Shown piece by piece: positions 35,306 to 44,269 of a DNA stretch of 64,000 nucleotides. Every line of letters starts with the position of its first letter. The stretch's first letter is position 1. The DNA comes from Croceivirga sp. (lineage in GTDB: Bacteria; Bacteroidota; Bacteroidia; Flavobacteriales; Flavobacteriaceae): contig JANQSA010000018.1 in NCBI GenBank assembly GCA_028284285.1, positions 1 to 64,000 of the forward strand, given 5' to 3'. The position numbers and the translations under genes were made by a program. Below the pieces are notes generated by a model, which did not search any database, had not been told where the DNA came from, and was given only the letters and a program-made list of their open reading frames with translations.

Positions 35306-35313
35306 TATTTTTG
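35306..35313 (+). promoter_or_regulatory. -7 element for the TonB receptor gene
   Basis: TATTTTTG matches TAnnTTTG exactly. It lies 79 bp before the TonB receptor ATG at 35393, between the two candidate Pho boxes, with no clear -33 element. Loss of the -33 element is what an activator-dependent promoter would show. Confidence 0.5.
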
Positions 35314-35323
35314 AAATAAACTG

Positions 35324-35341
35324 TTAACATACACCTAACAC
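35324..35341 (+). promoter_or_regulatory. Candidate Pho box 2
   Basis: TTAACAT-ACAC-CTAACAC repeats the 7-4-7 geometry; the second heptamer matches the PhoB consensus CTGTCAC at five of seven positions. A weak -7-like GTTCTTTG occurs 19 bp downstream at 35361-35368, so this box may serve a second start site or act as a repressor-like site downstream of the first. Confidence 0.5.
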
Positions 35342-35392
35342 GACTTTTACAGCCTCTCTCGTTCTTTGCGGCAAATACCTAGCACTATATTA

Positions 35393-38299
35393 ATGAGAAT
35401 TTACCTATTGATTATTGCCTTGGCAGCCCCAGTACTGGTAAGCGCACAATCTACCGGAAGTATCGTAGGAAAACTGACCGACCAAGAACTAAATAATGAA
35501 CCTTTAGCTTTTGCAAATGTATTGATTCAAGGAACCACAATTGGAACCACTTCTGACTTTGATGGACTTTACGAGATATCAGGCGTAGAACCAGGCACCT
35601 ATACCGTAGTATATAGTTATCTTGGATATGAGACGGTAGAAATACCTAATGTAGTAGTGGAGGCAGGTAAGGTGACCAGTGTAGACGTTCCAATGAGTGC
35701 TTCCGAAGGAGTGGCATTAGACGAAGTTGTAGTAGTCACTGTTGCAAGAAAAGATTCTGAAACGGCATTGCTTTTAGATCAAAAACGAGCGGTTGAAATC
35801 AAAGAAAGTATTGGTGCTATCGAATTATCAAACCTTGGGGTTAACGATGTTAAATCCGCTGCTACCAGAATTTCTGGTGTTACTGAGAGTGAAGCATCAG
35901 GAGATGTATTTGTAAGGGGATTGGGTGATCGTTACCTCACGACAACTTTCAATGGCTTACCCATTCCTTCCGATGACATAGAAAAGAAAAATATTGATCT
36001 GGGCTTATTTCCTACAAGGGTCATTCAAAATGTAAGCATCAGCAAAACTTACGCGGCTACCCAGTCCGCAGATCAGGCCTCCGGAAATATCAATATTGCT
36101 TCAAGAGAACTCACGGGAACCGATGAGTTATTTGTTGGTGTTCGTGTAGGAGCCAATACCAACGCTATTCAAGATGGTGTTGGGGATAATTTTAAAGTCA
36201 GTGCCAACTACGATGATACCACTCTTGGATTCTATGATACGGATGTTGATATTTTGGATCAGGTTTCCCAACAATCCTGGGACGCCTCAACCATAGAAAC
36301 TCCAATGAACTACGGTTTTAACATTGGTGGAGGAAAATCTTTCTTCGACAATAAGTTTAAAGTGTTCTTTACAGCATCGAATTCCAAATCCCATAGGTAC
36401 CTATCCCCCGGAGTTTTTAAGGTTAGGGATAGAACTTTTGTAACTGACTCCATTCAGGATTTCACCCAATGGGAAACGCGTCATGTTACCAATGGACTTT
36501 TAGATCTCACCTTTCAGAATGAAAAAAATATTATTAAATCCGTAACCTTATTTGTCAATACCCTAAACGATATTGTAGCGGAAGGCGGTAGAGATGGGTT
36601 TGCAACACTTCAAGAAGAAACCCAAGGAGAAATATCCGACTTTCTCAGGGATCAAAACACTAAACAAACCAGGCTTTTCGTCACCCAATTGCTCGGGAAT
36701 CACAAATTATCGGAAAAAAATGAATTGGACTGGGCCGTCAGCTACAATTTGTTAAATGCTGATGAACCCAATAGGATTAGAAATGTAATAAACTTCACAC
36801 CGGAAACCGGAGATGTATTTCTTTTTGAGGATAGTGCTTTCGAGTCTCGAAAATTACTTCAAAAAATCGAAGATGAGGAATTCAATGGCCTTTTAAAGAA
36901 TAGGCTTACGATTATAGATGAGGACACCAAAAATTTCTATATCGATTTAGGCGCCACATATAGAAGAAAAACCAGGGATTTTGAATCTACCTTTTATGGT
37001 GTGGGTATTAATGAACAACAAGATATCAGACCTACATCCAATTCTCTTGATGAACTGGATCAAATATTCACCTCTCAGAATTTTGCTAACAACGTTTTGG
37101 AGATTATTAGTTTTCAGGAGACCGAGGATGGTGAAATCAAGGATATTTATACTGGAACCTACGAATCCATAGCTGCTTTTGCGGCATTCAATGTGGGTTT
37201 GAACAAATGGAATATCAATGCAGGGCTCCGTTTTCAACAAGACGATATTCTAGTAGAATATGATGTTATACCCGTTAATGACGGTTCCGTAGAAAGGGAT
37301 TATTCTAATTTCTATCCTAGTCTAAATGTAAAATATGATATTAACGAGAAGCACGGATTAAGGTTTGCAGCAAGTAGAAGTATTACCCTTCCCGAATTTA
37401 AGGAAATAGCCCCTTTTAGATATATTTCCCCTACCGGACAACAAGTTTTCGGTACTGTTGGCGAAGATGCCATTGAAGCTTCCTTCTCCAATAATTTTGA
37501 TTTAAAGTGGGAGTTTTTTCCAACAAGGGGTCAATTGGTTTCCGCTTCCCTTTTTTATAAATTGATTGAAGACCCTATCAATAAGGTTCGGAACAGGGGT
37601 GCTGACGGACAACTATTTACTTTTAGAAATACTGGAGATGAAGCCACCGTATATGGTATAGAACTGGAGTCAAAAATAGATTTAATCAAATCCCGGATTA
37701 ATGATGAAGATGGCAGCCCGGTTGGGCCCGAATTGAGCCTTGTTCTTAATTTGAGTAGAATGTGGCATGAACAAGATTTACTGGAAGAACGTTCTGAAGC
37801 CGACCCAAACAGAATTGCAGAGACCTTCCGATATGGAACCAACAGGGAATCTGGTCTTCAGGGAGCCTCTGATTGGATTGCCAATTCCAGTCTAAACTTT
37901 GAGACTTTGGGAAAGAATCCTTTCACGGCAAATGTATCGGCCAGCTTTGCTTCTGACAAGGTTTTTGCCTTAGGCTTTGCCAGAAATCAAGAAGAATGGG
38001 ATATCAGATATAATGACGCTATTGTTGAACAAGGATTTGTGGTCTTAAACAGTAGAATTAGCAAACAATTTGGAGAAAACTTGGAAATCTCCCTTTTTGG
38101 ACAAAACCTGTTAAATCCGTTCATAAAACAGACCCAAGAATTTTTGACGCAAGAAAGCATTAATGAGTTGCTGGCATTTTCCGATGATAGAGATGAACGC
38201 TTAAGCTCAAGTGCCCCCGCAAGGGAAACCGAAGAAGATGTTGTAAGGTCTTACAAGATCGGAAGAACATTTAGACTTGGAATTACCTATAGTTTCTAA
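35393..38299 (+). CDS. TonB-dependent outer membrane receptor
   Basis: 968 residues from the ATG at 35393 (MRIYLLIIALAAPVLVSAQ signal peptide). A carboxypeptidase-like regulatory domain (about 20-100: GKLTDQELNNEPLAFANVLI, TSDFDGLYEISGVEPGTYTV) precedes the plug (about 125-245: AIELSNLGVNDVKSAATRIS, DVFVRGLGDRYLTTTFNGLP, SADQASGNINIASRE). A C-terminal 22-strand barrel follows, ending SYKIGRTFRLGITYSF with a terminal phenylalanine. It is an importer powered by TonB-ExbBD. Its substrate is unknown; its position beside PhoBR and two Pho-box candidates points to phosphate or a phosphorylated compound. The repeat lipoprotein gene follows 46 bp downstream. Confidence 0.92.
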   Translation: MRIYLLIIALAAPVLVSAQSTGSIVGKLTDQELNNEPLAFANVLIQGTTIGTTSDFDGLYEISGVEPGTYTVVYSYLGYETVEIPNVVVEAGKVTSVDVPMSASEGVALDEVVVVTVARKDSETALLLDQKRAVEIKESIGAIELSNLGVNDVKSAATRISGVTESEASGDVFVRGLGDRYLTTTFNGLPIPSDDIEKKNIDLGLFPTRVIQNVSISKTYAATQSADQASGNINIASRELTGTDELFVGVRVGANTNAIQDGVGDNFKVSANYDDTTLGFYDTDVDILDQVSQQSWDASTIETPMNYGFNIGGGKSFFDNKFKVFFTASNSKSHRYLSPGVFKVRDRTFVTDSIQDFTQWETRHVTNGLLDLTFQNEKNIIKSVTLFVNTLNDIVAEGGRDGFATLQEETQGEISDFLRDQNTKQTRLFVTQLLGNHKLSEKNELDWAVSYNLLNADEPNRIRNVINFTPETGDVFLFEDSAFESRKLLQKIEDEEFNGLLKNRLTIIDEDTKNFYIDLGATYRRKTRDFESTFYGVGINEQQDIRPTSNSLDELDQIFTSQNFANNVLEIISFQETEDGEIKDIYTGTYESIAAFAAFNVGLNKWNINAGLRFQQDDILVEYDVIPVNDGSVERDYSNFYPSLNVKYDINEKHGLRFAASRSITLPEFKEIAPFRYISPTGQQVFGTVGEDAIEASFSNNFDLKWEFFPTRGQLVSASLFYKLIEDPINKVRNRGADGQLFTFRNTGDEATVYGIELESKIDLIKSRINDEDGSPVGPELSLVLNLSRMWHEQDLLEERSEADPNRIAETFRYGTNRESGLQGASDWIANSSLNFETLGKNPFTANVSASFASDKVFALGFARNQEEWDIRYNDAIVEQGFVVLNSRISKQFGENLEISLFGQNLLNPFIKQTQEFLTQESINELLAFSDDRDERLSSSAPARETEEDVVRSYKIGRTFRLGITYSF

Positions 38300-38345
38300 T
38301 AACACTAATTTTTAAACATTAAATTTTTTAAATCTCGAATTAATT

Positions 38346-41300
38346 ATGAAAACGAAAATCTTTAGATTTCTTATGATTTTTGCCGCTACTTCCGCCCTGT
38401 TTCTGGCGAGTTGTAGTGACGATGATAATGGTGGGGACGGCCCCACGTGTACGGATGGTATCCGAAATGGAGATGAAGAAGGTGTAGACTGTGGCGGTTC
38501 ATGCCCAGACACTTGTGACACCTCCACTTGTGATGACGGTATCCAGAACGGAGATGAAGAAGGTGTAGACTGTGGCGGCTCTTGTCCCAATACCTGCGAA
38601 ACTTCTGTTGACCTCACAGGTTCCATAACGGAAGATACCACTTTGGATCCCAGTTTAACCTATACGCTTAATGGAGAAGTAAGTGTGGAAAGCGGGTTCA
38701 CCTTGACTATTCCTGCAGGAACAACCATTACGGCCACTGCCGACAGGGGGGACGCCACAGAGACGTATATTGTTATTCAAAAGGGAGCTTCCATTGACAT
38801 ACAAGGTACTGCTGCAAATCCAGTAATCATGACATCCTCCGGTGAGGAGCCTGGAGATTGGGGTGGTCTTGTCATAGCTGGTGATGCCACTACAACAGAA
38901 GGTGAAAATGCAACCGCAGAAGTGGGTAATATTGCGTATGGCGGTGCTAATGATACTGACAATTCAGGTAATATCGATTATCTGATCATTAACTATGCTG
39001 GTGCACAGATTGATTCAGAATCCCAATACAATGGGCTTTCCCTTTATGCCGTGGGATCTGAAACGACCATTGACAACGTTGCCATTTTGAATGGCTCTGA
39101 TGATGGAATTGAGTTTTTCGGGGGAACAGCTTCCGCCAGCAACCTATACCTTGAAAACAATCAAGATGACGCTATAGATTGGACAGAGGGCTGGAACGGA
39201 ACTGTTACAAATGCTTATGTTTATCACACTGCTGGTTTCTCTACCGCTGTTGAAGCTGACGGACAAGATGGTAGCCCTACATTGGCGAACATTACTGCTG
39301 TTTCTACTGTTGGTGGAACTGCCCTACAATTCAAAGCGGATTCCGGAGCGACTATCACAGGGCTTTCCCTGAGTGGTTATGATACTTCCGTAGATTTCCC
39401 GGTCGTTGGTCGAGATATCACAAATGTTACTGTTGACGGTGCTACTATAGACCCAAGTCTCTCTTACGTCGGTCCGGCCACGGTAGATATTGCCTTATTT
39501 GATTGGGCCGATGCAACTGGAGGTGAAAGCAATGTTTTAACAGGAAGTATTGCCGCCGATTTAACATTGGATGCCACTGTGGACTACTTTTTACAAGGAA
39601 ATTTAAGCATAGAATCCGGTGCCACATTGACCATCCCTGCGGGAACCAGAATTGTTGCTGATGTGGAAGAAGGAGATGAAACGGAAACATATATTGTCAT
39701 TCAAAAAGGTGCATCCATTGACATCCAGGGAACAGCTGCGAACCCTGTTGTGATGACTTCTTCCGACGAAACTCCCGGTGATTGGGGTGGTCTTGTCATA
39801 GCTGGTGATGCCACTACAACAGAAGGTGAAAATGCAATAGCCGAAGTTGGAAATATTCCTTATGGTGGCACCAATGACACAGATAACTCCGGTAATATCG
39901 ACTATTTAATCATCAACTATGCCGGTGCACAGATTGACTCAGAATCCCAGTATAACGGGCTTTCCCTCTATGCAGTAGGTTCTCAAACTACAATAGATAA
40001 CGTAGCTATTTTGAATGGTTCCGATGACGGAATTGAGTTTTTTGGGGGAACTGCTTCCGCCAGCAACCTATACCTTGAAAACAACCAGGATGATGCCATT
40101 GACTGGACCGAAGGATGGAACGGAAACGTAACCAATGCCTATGTGTTGCATACGGCAGGCTTCTCAACAGCTGTTGAAGCTGATGGACAAGACGGTGAGC
40201 CTACATTGGACAATATTACTGCGGTTTCTACCGTTGGTGGAACTGCCTTACAGTTCAAGGCTGATTCGGGAGCTATCATTACCGGACTTTCCTTAAGCGG
40301 TTATGACACTACTGTAGACTTCCCGGTTGTTGGCCGAGACATCACAAATGTTACTGTTGACGGTGCTACTATAGATCCGGCAGAACCCTACGGCGTGCCC
40401 CCAACTGTTGATGTTACTTCATTTGCATGGGCCACCGGAAACGAAGAAGCACAGTCCGTTACCCTAACAGGATCAACTAGTTCGGACATCACATTGGATC
40501 CATCTGTAACATACTTCTTACAGAATTCGTTCAGTGTAGAAGATGGGACTACCTTAACTATTCCAGCAGGTACCGTAATCGTTGCTGATGTGGAAGAAGG
40601 TAATGAAACAGAAACCTACATCGTAGTTCAAAAAGGTGGTCAAATTGACATCCAGGGCACAGCAGCGAACCCTGTTGTGATGACTTCTTCCGAAGAAACT
40701 CCCGGTGATTGGGGTGGTCTTGTCATAGCTGGTGATGCCACTACAACAGAAGGAGAAAATGCTCAAGCTGAAGTAGGGAACATTATTTATGGAGGTGTAA
40801 ATGATTCGGATAACTCCGGTAATATTGACTATTTAATCATCAACTATGCCGGTGCACAAATCGATTCTGAATCTCAGTATAATGGATTAACATTGTACGC
40901 TGTTGGTTCAGACACCACAATTGATAATGTGGCTATTTTGAATGGTACTGATGATGGAATCGAATTTTTTGGAGGAACGGTTTCCGCTACCAACTTGTAC
41001 CTTGAAAACAACCAGGACGATGCTATAGATTGGACCGAAGGATGGAGTGGCACTGTAACCAACGCTTATGTGCTGCATACGGGAGACTTCTCCACTGCTG
41101 TTGAAGCTGATGGGCAAGATGGTGAGCCTACACTTACCAACATCACAGCTGTTTCTACCGTTGGTGGAACTGCCCTGCAATTCAAAGCAGATTCGGGAGC
41201 AACTATCACGGGGCTTTCCCTGAGTGGCTATGACACGACAGTGGATTTCCCAGTGATGGGTCGCGACATCACCAATGTTACCGTAGACGGTGCTACCATA

Positions 41301-41372
41301 GATCCGGCAGAAGCCTATGATAATGCCCCTACTGTAAATGTAGCTGATTTTGCCTGGGCTACCGGAATCTAA
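38346..41372 (+). CDS. Large surface lipoprotein with three ~308-residue repeats
   Basis: 1008 residues. The N-terminus ([23 protein letters not shown]) is a lipoprotein signal. Residues about 36-85 hold two cysteine-rich repeats ([18 protein letters not shown] and [18 protein letters not shown]), which resemble delta-proteobacterial DCGGxCP repeats. Three tandem repeats of about 308 residues follow, each beginning LTGS, with [27 protein letters not shown]-like and [20 protein letters not shown] segments. These are strand-ladder sequences of a right-handed beta-helix or similar surface fold. It lacks a T9SS sorting domain. It probably works with the TonB receptor 46 bp upstream. A strong terminator follows. 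Confidence 0.75.
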   Translation: MKTKIFRFLMIFAATSALFLASCSDDDNGGDGPTCTDGIRNGDEEGVDCGGSCPDTCDTSTCDDGIQNGDEEGVDCGGSCPNTCETSVDLTGSITEDTTLDPSLTYTLNGEVSVESGFTLTIPAGTTITATADRGDATETYIVIQKGASIDIQGTAANPVIMTSSGEEPGDWGGLVIAGDATTTEGENATAEVGNIAYGGANDTDNSGNIDYLIINYAGAQIDSESQYNGLSLYAVGSETTIDNVAILNGSDDGIEFFGGTASASNLYLENNQDDAIDWTEGWNGTVTNAYVYHTAGFSTAVEADGQDGSPTLANITAVSTVGGTALQFKADSGATITGLSLSGYDTSVDFPVVGRDITNVTVDGATIDPSLSYVGPATVDIALFDWADATGGESNVLTGSIAADLTLDATVDYFLQGNLSIESGATLTIPAGTRIVADVEEGDETETYIVIQKGASIDIQGTAANPVVMTSSDETPGDWGGLVIAGDATTTEGENAIAEVGNIPYGGTNDTDNSGNIDYLIINYAGAQIDSESQYNGLSLYAVGSQTTIDNVAILNGSDDGIEFFGGTASASNLYLENNQDDAIDWTEGWNGNVTNAYVLHTAGFSTAVEADGQDGEPTLDNITAVSTVGGTALQFKADSGAIITGLSLSGYDTTVDFPVVGRDITNVTVDGATIDPAEPYGVPPTVDVTSFAWATGNEEAQSVTLTGSTSSDITLDPSVTYFLQNSFSVEDGTTLTIPAGTVIVADVEEGNETETYIVVQKGGQIDIQGTAANPVVMTSSEETPGDWGGLVIAGDATTTEGENAQAEVGNIIYGGVNDSDNSGNIDYLIINYAGAQIDSESQYNGLTLYAVGSDTTIDNVAILNGTDDGIEFFGGTVSATNLYLENNQDDAIDWTEGWSGTVTNAYVLHTGDFSTAVEADGQDGEPTLTNITAVSTVGGTALQFKADSGATITGLSLSGYDTTVDFPVMGRDITNVTVDGATIDPAEAYDNAPTVNVADFAWATGI
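38610..41369 (+). repeat. Three tandem intragenic repeats (~925 bp units)
   Basis: The units begin at the LTGS codons at 38613, 39537 and 40464 (periods of 924 and 927 bp). Stretches such as the [17 protein letters not shown] coding segment are near-identical in DNA between all three units, so the duplications are recent or are kept alike by recombination. Confidence 0.85.
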
Positions 41373-41404
41373 AAATTAGAATAAACACATATCCTATTTT
41401 AAAG

Positions 41405-41426
41405 CCCCGCTAACGCGGGGTTTTTT
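41405..41426 (+). terminator. Intrinsic terminator after the repeat lipoprotein
   Basis: CCCCGC-TAAC-GCGGGG followed by six T, 33 bp after the stop codon. A clear rho-independent terminator ending the TonB receptor/repeat lipoprotein operon. Confidence 0.92.
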
Positions 41427-41753
41427 AGTCTCCAAATGTAATTGCGTTGACATGATCCTATTCCTTTCTATAAATTATTGCGAAGAAAACGGTTAAGGTT
41501 AAGAAATCATTATGTTTGAAGTTGCCTCTGCCATGGGTAGAATTGAACGTTAAAAGAAAGTAAAGTTTTGCTCCTGGCCATATCAAAGGAGGTTTACTTC
41601 ACGGGGTATTCCCCTGGTTATCAATACCCTCTATTCTTCCGATACAAAGGTGTACTTTTTTGGAAGAAAGCACTTCTCACCAATGATTTTTATCATGAGT
41701 GTTTGTAGGTTTTTTCTTGAATTTTAAGAAGTAAAATCTTAAATATTCACATC
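41427..41753 (+). other. Gene-poor intergenic stretch with an imperfect hairpin
   Basis: No credible gene is seen here. A short inverted repeat, TTCTTCC (41634-41640) with GGAAGAA (41662-41668) around an inner AAAG/CTTT pair, could form a hairpin in the leader of the gene at 41754. Otherwise it is AT-rich sequence without exact TAnnTTTG elements. Confidence 0.4.
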
Positions 41754-42689
41754 ATGAAAAAAATTCTATTGTTCTTGCTACTACTATTAGTACAACAAGG
41801 TTTTTCGCAACTTCCGGATGTCCGGAACTTTGTTGTTACTGCCGATCCAAACGTTAGTTATACGCACGGTGATCGATTTGATATCGAATTCGATATCCGA
41901 GGGAATTACGGAACCCGGGAAATTCAGTTATGGCTATACACAGGACGAAAAACCTCGAAACCTTCCAACAATAATGATTTGGTTTGGTTAATACGATGGA
42001 ACCGGGAAGGCGACGATGTCTTAAATTTTCCGAATTATTTCACCAAAGCCACATGGAACCTATGGTTTCCTTCTGGAAGGGGCGCTGATCCATTACCAAC
42101 CATAAAGAATCAAACGTTCACTTTATTGGTCCAATATCAAGGTTCGAGTAGATTTCTATATTATACCGTACCAGGTGCCGACGCTGATAATGACGGCGTA
42201 CCTGATAGTCAAGATCAGTGTCCCAACGACCCAGGACCCCCTTCAAATAATGGCTGCCCCAGTAAACCGGAACTCTCAATAGACCTTTTTGGCTCCTCCA
42301 TAACCAGTGATTGCTTCAGCTGCGACAGTGGCTTTAGCTTTATCGGTTCCGATAGGCATTTCATTAATTCTCCTACCGGTATTGCCAGCATAAATGTATT
42401 GGTTCGAAATTCAGGAAATACTACCTCCAGTTCAAGCAGTGTGGGTATATATATTTCTAACAACTCTACGTTCGAAAGCGGTTCCGACATACGCATAAAG
42501 GGATTTTCCCTAGGCACAATTAGTCCGGGAAACGTTAGATTTTCTTCCGGAGCACTTTTTATTCCTGATTTTAACCCTAGTGGTTTTAGAGGTAATACCT
42601 GGCTCATCATACGCGTAGATGATGCTGAAAACAATGATGAAACCAACGAAAACAATAATGTATTTGCCTTACGTTTCAGAGTAAATTAA
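41754..42689 (+). CDS. Secreted protein with thrombospondin-type-3 repeat and CARDB-like domain
   Basis: 311 residues. Signal peptide MKKILLFLLLLLVQQGFSQ. Residues about 20-140 are an aromatic-rich beta domain. The calcium-binding segment DADNDGVPDSQDQCPND matches a thrombospondin type-3/OmpA-like linker repeat. The C-terminal half (INVLVRNSGNTTSSSSSVGI, then NDETNENNNVFALRF) resembles CARDB/DUF11 adhesion modules. No sorting domain is present at the C-terminus, so export would not be by T9SS. It starts after a 380-bp intergenic region and is followed 33 bp later by a lipoprotein gene in the same direction. Confidence 0.7.
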   Translation: MKKILLFLLLLLVQQGFSQLPDVRNFVVTADPNVSYTHGDRFDIEFDIRGNYGTREIQLWLYTGRKTSKPSNNNDLVWLIRWNREGDDVLNFPNYFTKATWNLWFPSGRGADPLPTIKNQTFTLLVQYQGSSRFLYYTVPGADADNDGVPDSQDQCPNDPGPPSNNGCPSKPELSIDLFGSSITSDCFSCDSGFSFIGSDRHFINSPTGIASINVLVRNSGNTTSSSSSVGIYISNNSTFESGSDIRIKGFSLGTISPGNVRFSSGALFIPDFNPSGFRGNTWLIIRVDDAENNDETNENNNVFALRFRVN

Positions 42690-42722
42690 AATTGCACATT
42701 CAAAATATATAATTCACAGATC

Positions 42723-43259
42723 ATGAAAGCAAAAAAATTAATATACAGTCTTACATTACTTATCAGCCTATTGTTTATTGCCTGTTCAACGGATAATGAA
42801 CCCGTAGAATTGGATACTCCATCGATAGAAACCGTGAATGATGATGCTCTATTGTTTCAATTCGGACAGCGGACCTTTACGGACTCCACAAATCTCGATC
42901 TTACTATCCCCGGATATGTCGGTGATATGGAGACATGGGAGCCTCGCATAACTTTAATCTTTTATAGTCCTGCTGAAGCGGATGCAACTACCTGGTTTTC
43001 CATTCCCAATGTCAACCCGGAAAAAGACTATAAGATCTATTACACCTATCTGCTAAACTCGAGCGAATCCGAGGATATTATTGTGAAGCTCCTAACTGAA
43101 AAAACAGGTAGTACGGAGTTATTGGGTACTCCCCTGAGCTTTAGGGATATCCACCTTGTTGCTATCAAGTTATCCGTATTCCAAGAGCTTACTTTAGAAG
43201 ATTTGGATCTCAGAGATTATAACGAAGTAATCGAATACTTTAACTTGGCACAAGACTAG
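42723..43259 (+). CDS. Lipoprotein of unknown function
   Basis: 178 residues. Signal MKAKKLIYSLTLLISLLFIAC with the lipid Cys at 21, then an acidic threonine-rich tether. Two SP-like phrases in the body (LTIPGYVGDMETWEPRITLI and ITWFSIPNVNP-like) suggest a small beta-sandwich; no family is recognised. It is co-directional with the thrombospondin-repeat protein gene and ends at a terminator, so the two are probably an operon. Confidence 0.65.
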   Translation: MKAKKLIYSLTLLISLLFIACSTDNEPVELDTPSIETVNDDALLFQFGQRTFTDSTNLDLTIPGYVGDMETWEPRITLIFYSPAEADATTWFSIPNVNPEKDYKIYYTYLLNSSESEDIIVKLLTEKTGSTELLGTPLSFRDIHLVAIKLSVFQELTLEDLDLRDYNEVIEYFNLAQD

Positions 43260-43292
43260 AAAAGGTTATATCAAAACCATTGTATAGCATAA

Positions 43293-43319
43293 ACCCCTGC
43301 CAACGCGGGGGTTTTTTTA
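43293..43319 (+). terminator. Intrinsic terminator
   Basis: ACCCCTGC (43293-43300), loop CAAC, GCGGGGGT (43305-43312), then a run of T. It is the same CAAC/TAAC-loop form as the terminator at 41405 and ends the thrombospondin-repeat/lipoprotein operon. Confidence 0.88.
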
Positions 43320-43382
43320 TACCGTTCATCGAAAAGTGTGGGGATTTTCCTTAGCCCTCCTTAGGACAAGCAGTCAATTTGC

Positions 43383-43390
43383 TATATTTG
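43383..43390 (+). promoter_or_regulatory. -7 element of the first mini-T9SS gene
   Basis: TATATTTG is an exact TAnnTTTG 28 bp before the ATG at 43418, after the terminator at 43319. It is a plausible sole promoter for the gene. Confidence 0.6.
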
Positions 43391-43417
43391 TGGCATAGCC
43401 TTTGTTACCAGTACTTT

Positions 43418-43729
43418 ATGAAACAACTTTACTTTGGTTTCTTTCTTTTTGTTTGTCTTTTGGGTACCGCACAGGAATCCCAAACCTCCACTGGTGATAT
43501 AGAAGGCTTTAAACTCTATCCCAACCCCACGCTTAACGGAAAGGTGTTTATTGAAACCACCCTGAAAGCCCCAAAGAAAATCCTCGTTTTTGATGTATTG
43601 GGTACCCCGGTACTTCAAACTACCTTATTGGGAAATGAACTTAATGTTTCCCATCTGAACAAAGGGGTATATATCCTACGGGTGTTTGAGAAGGACAAGG
43701 TGGCTACCAGAAAGCTGGTGATCAAGTAG
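43418..43729 (+). CDS. Minimal secreted protein: signal peptide plus T9SS type A sorting domain
   Basis: 103 residues from the ATG at 43418 (MKQLYFGFFLFVCLLGTAQ), a better start than upstream in-frame codons. Almost the whole mature protein is a type A sorting domain: FKLYPNPTLNGKVFIETTLK, ILVFDVLGTPVLQT, LNVSHLNKGVYILRVFEKDK and a C-terminal KLVIK. Only about 13 residues separate signal and sorting domain, so there is no cargo domain. By family it would be exported by the T9SS and cleaved or anchored at the surface. A second such gene follows at 43876. Confidence 0.85.
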   Translation: MKQLYFGFFLFVCLLGTAQESQTSTGDIEGFKLYPNPTLNGKVFIETTLKAPKKILVFDVLGTPVLQTTLLGNELNVSHLNKGVYILRVFEKDKVATRKLVIK

Positions 43730-43875
43730 TATTTTTCTGATTTATGCTAATCCACAGTGCTTTGGCCCTGCGGTGGCTTACGCTTACCTACAAACTTTTG
43801 CGTTTCACAACATTTTCTGGGGCTCCGTAAAGGCTTTCACTACCTTTATGTTGCCTAAATCCCAAATCGGTATGT

Positions 43876-44196
43876 ATGAAGAAAATCTACTTAATTCTAT
43901 TTATGGCACCCCTGTTTTCATTCGGACAAGAATTGGTTAGTGTCAATGATACACAAGTAAAGGCGGTAGGGGGATTTAAAATGTACCCTAATCCGGTCTA
44001 CGGAGAAGAAATTTACATTACTACCGAGACCAATGGTACCAAAGCCATTCAAATATTTGATGTCTTTGGAGAGGTAGTATTGACAGACAAAATAACAACG
44101 AACACCTTAAATATTGCAAGACTGGTCCCCGGAGTGTACGTACTTCAGGTGACCGAAAACAAACATACCATGACCCGTAAATTAGTGGTCAAATAA
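43876..44196 (+). CDS. Second minimal protein: signal peptide plus T9SS type A sorting domain
   Basis: 106 residues. Signal peptide MKKIYLILFMAPLFSFGQ, then a sorting domain: GGFKMYPNPVYGEEIYITTE, IQIFDVFGEVVLT, LNIARLVPGVYVLQVTENKH and a C-terminal RKLVVK. Again only about 18 residues lie between signal and sorting domain, so there is no cargo. It is a diverged paralogue of the preceding gene (147 bp between them) and is closed by its own terminator. Confidence 0.85.
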   Translation: MKKIYLILFMAPLFSFGQELVSVNDTQVKAVGGFKMYPNPVYGEEIYITTETNGTKAIQIFDVFGEVVLTDKITTNTLNIARLVPGVYVLQVTENKHTMTRKLVVK

Positions 44197-44220
44197 CTAG
44201 CTGAACTTAACCCCAGATCC

Positions 44221-44250
44221 AGCCCTGGCAACAATGCCAGGGCTTTTTAT
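44221..44250 (+). terminator. Intrinsic terminator
   Basis: A perfect 10-bp stem, AGCCCTGGCA (44221-44230) with TGCCAGGGCT (44235-44244), loop ACAA, then a T-rich tail. It closes the mini-T9SS gene pair immediately before the LuxE-like gene. Confidence 0.9.
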
Positions 44251-44256
44251 TTTGGC

Positions 44257-44264
44257 TACTTTTG
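44257..44264 (+). promoter_or_regulatory. -7 element close to the LuxE-like start codon
   Basis: TACTTTTG matches TAnnTTTG and lies only 5 bp before the ATG at 44270, so transcription would begin at or near the A of the start codon and make a leaderless mRNA. Confidence 0.5.
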
Positions 44265-44269
44265 CTGCT

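Noticed and set aside
38613-41369. The three large repeats as a possible CRISPR array.
   Set aside because: The units are about 925 bp, in frame and coding; CRISPR repeats are short with unique spacers.
41427-41753. A short open frame beginning near 41511 (MFEVASAMGRIER).
   Set aside because: Thirteen codons, no ribosome-binding context and no similarity; the region reads as intergenic.
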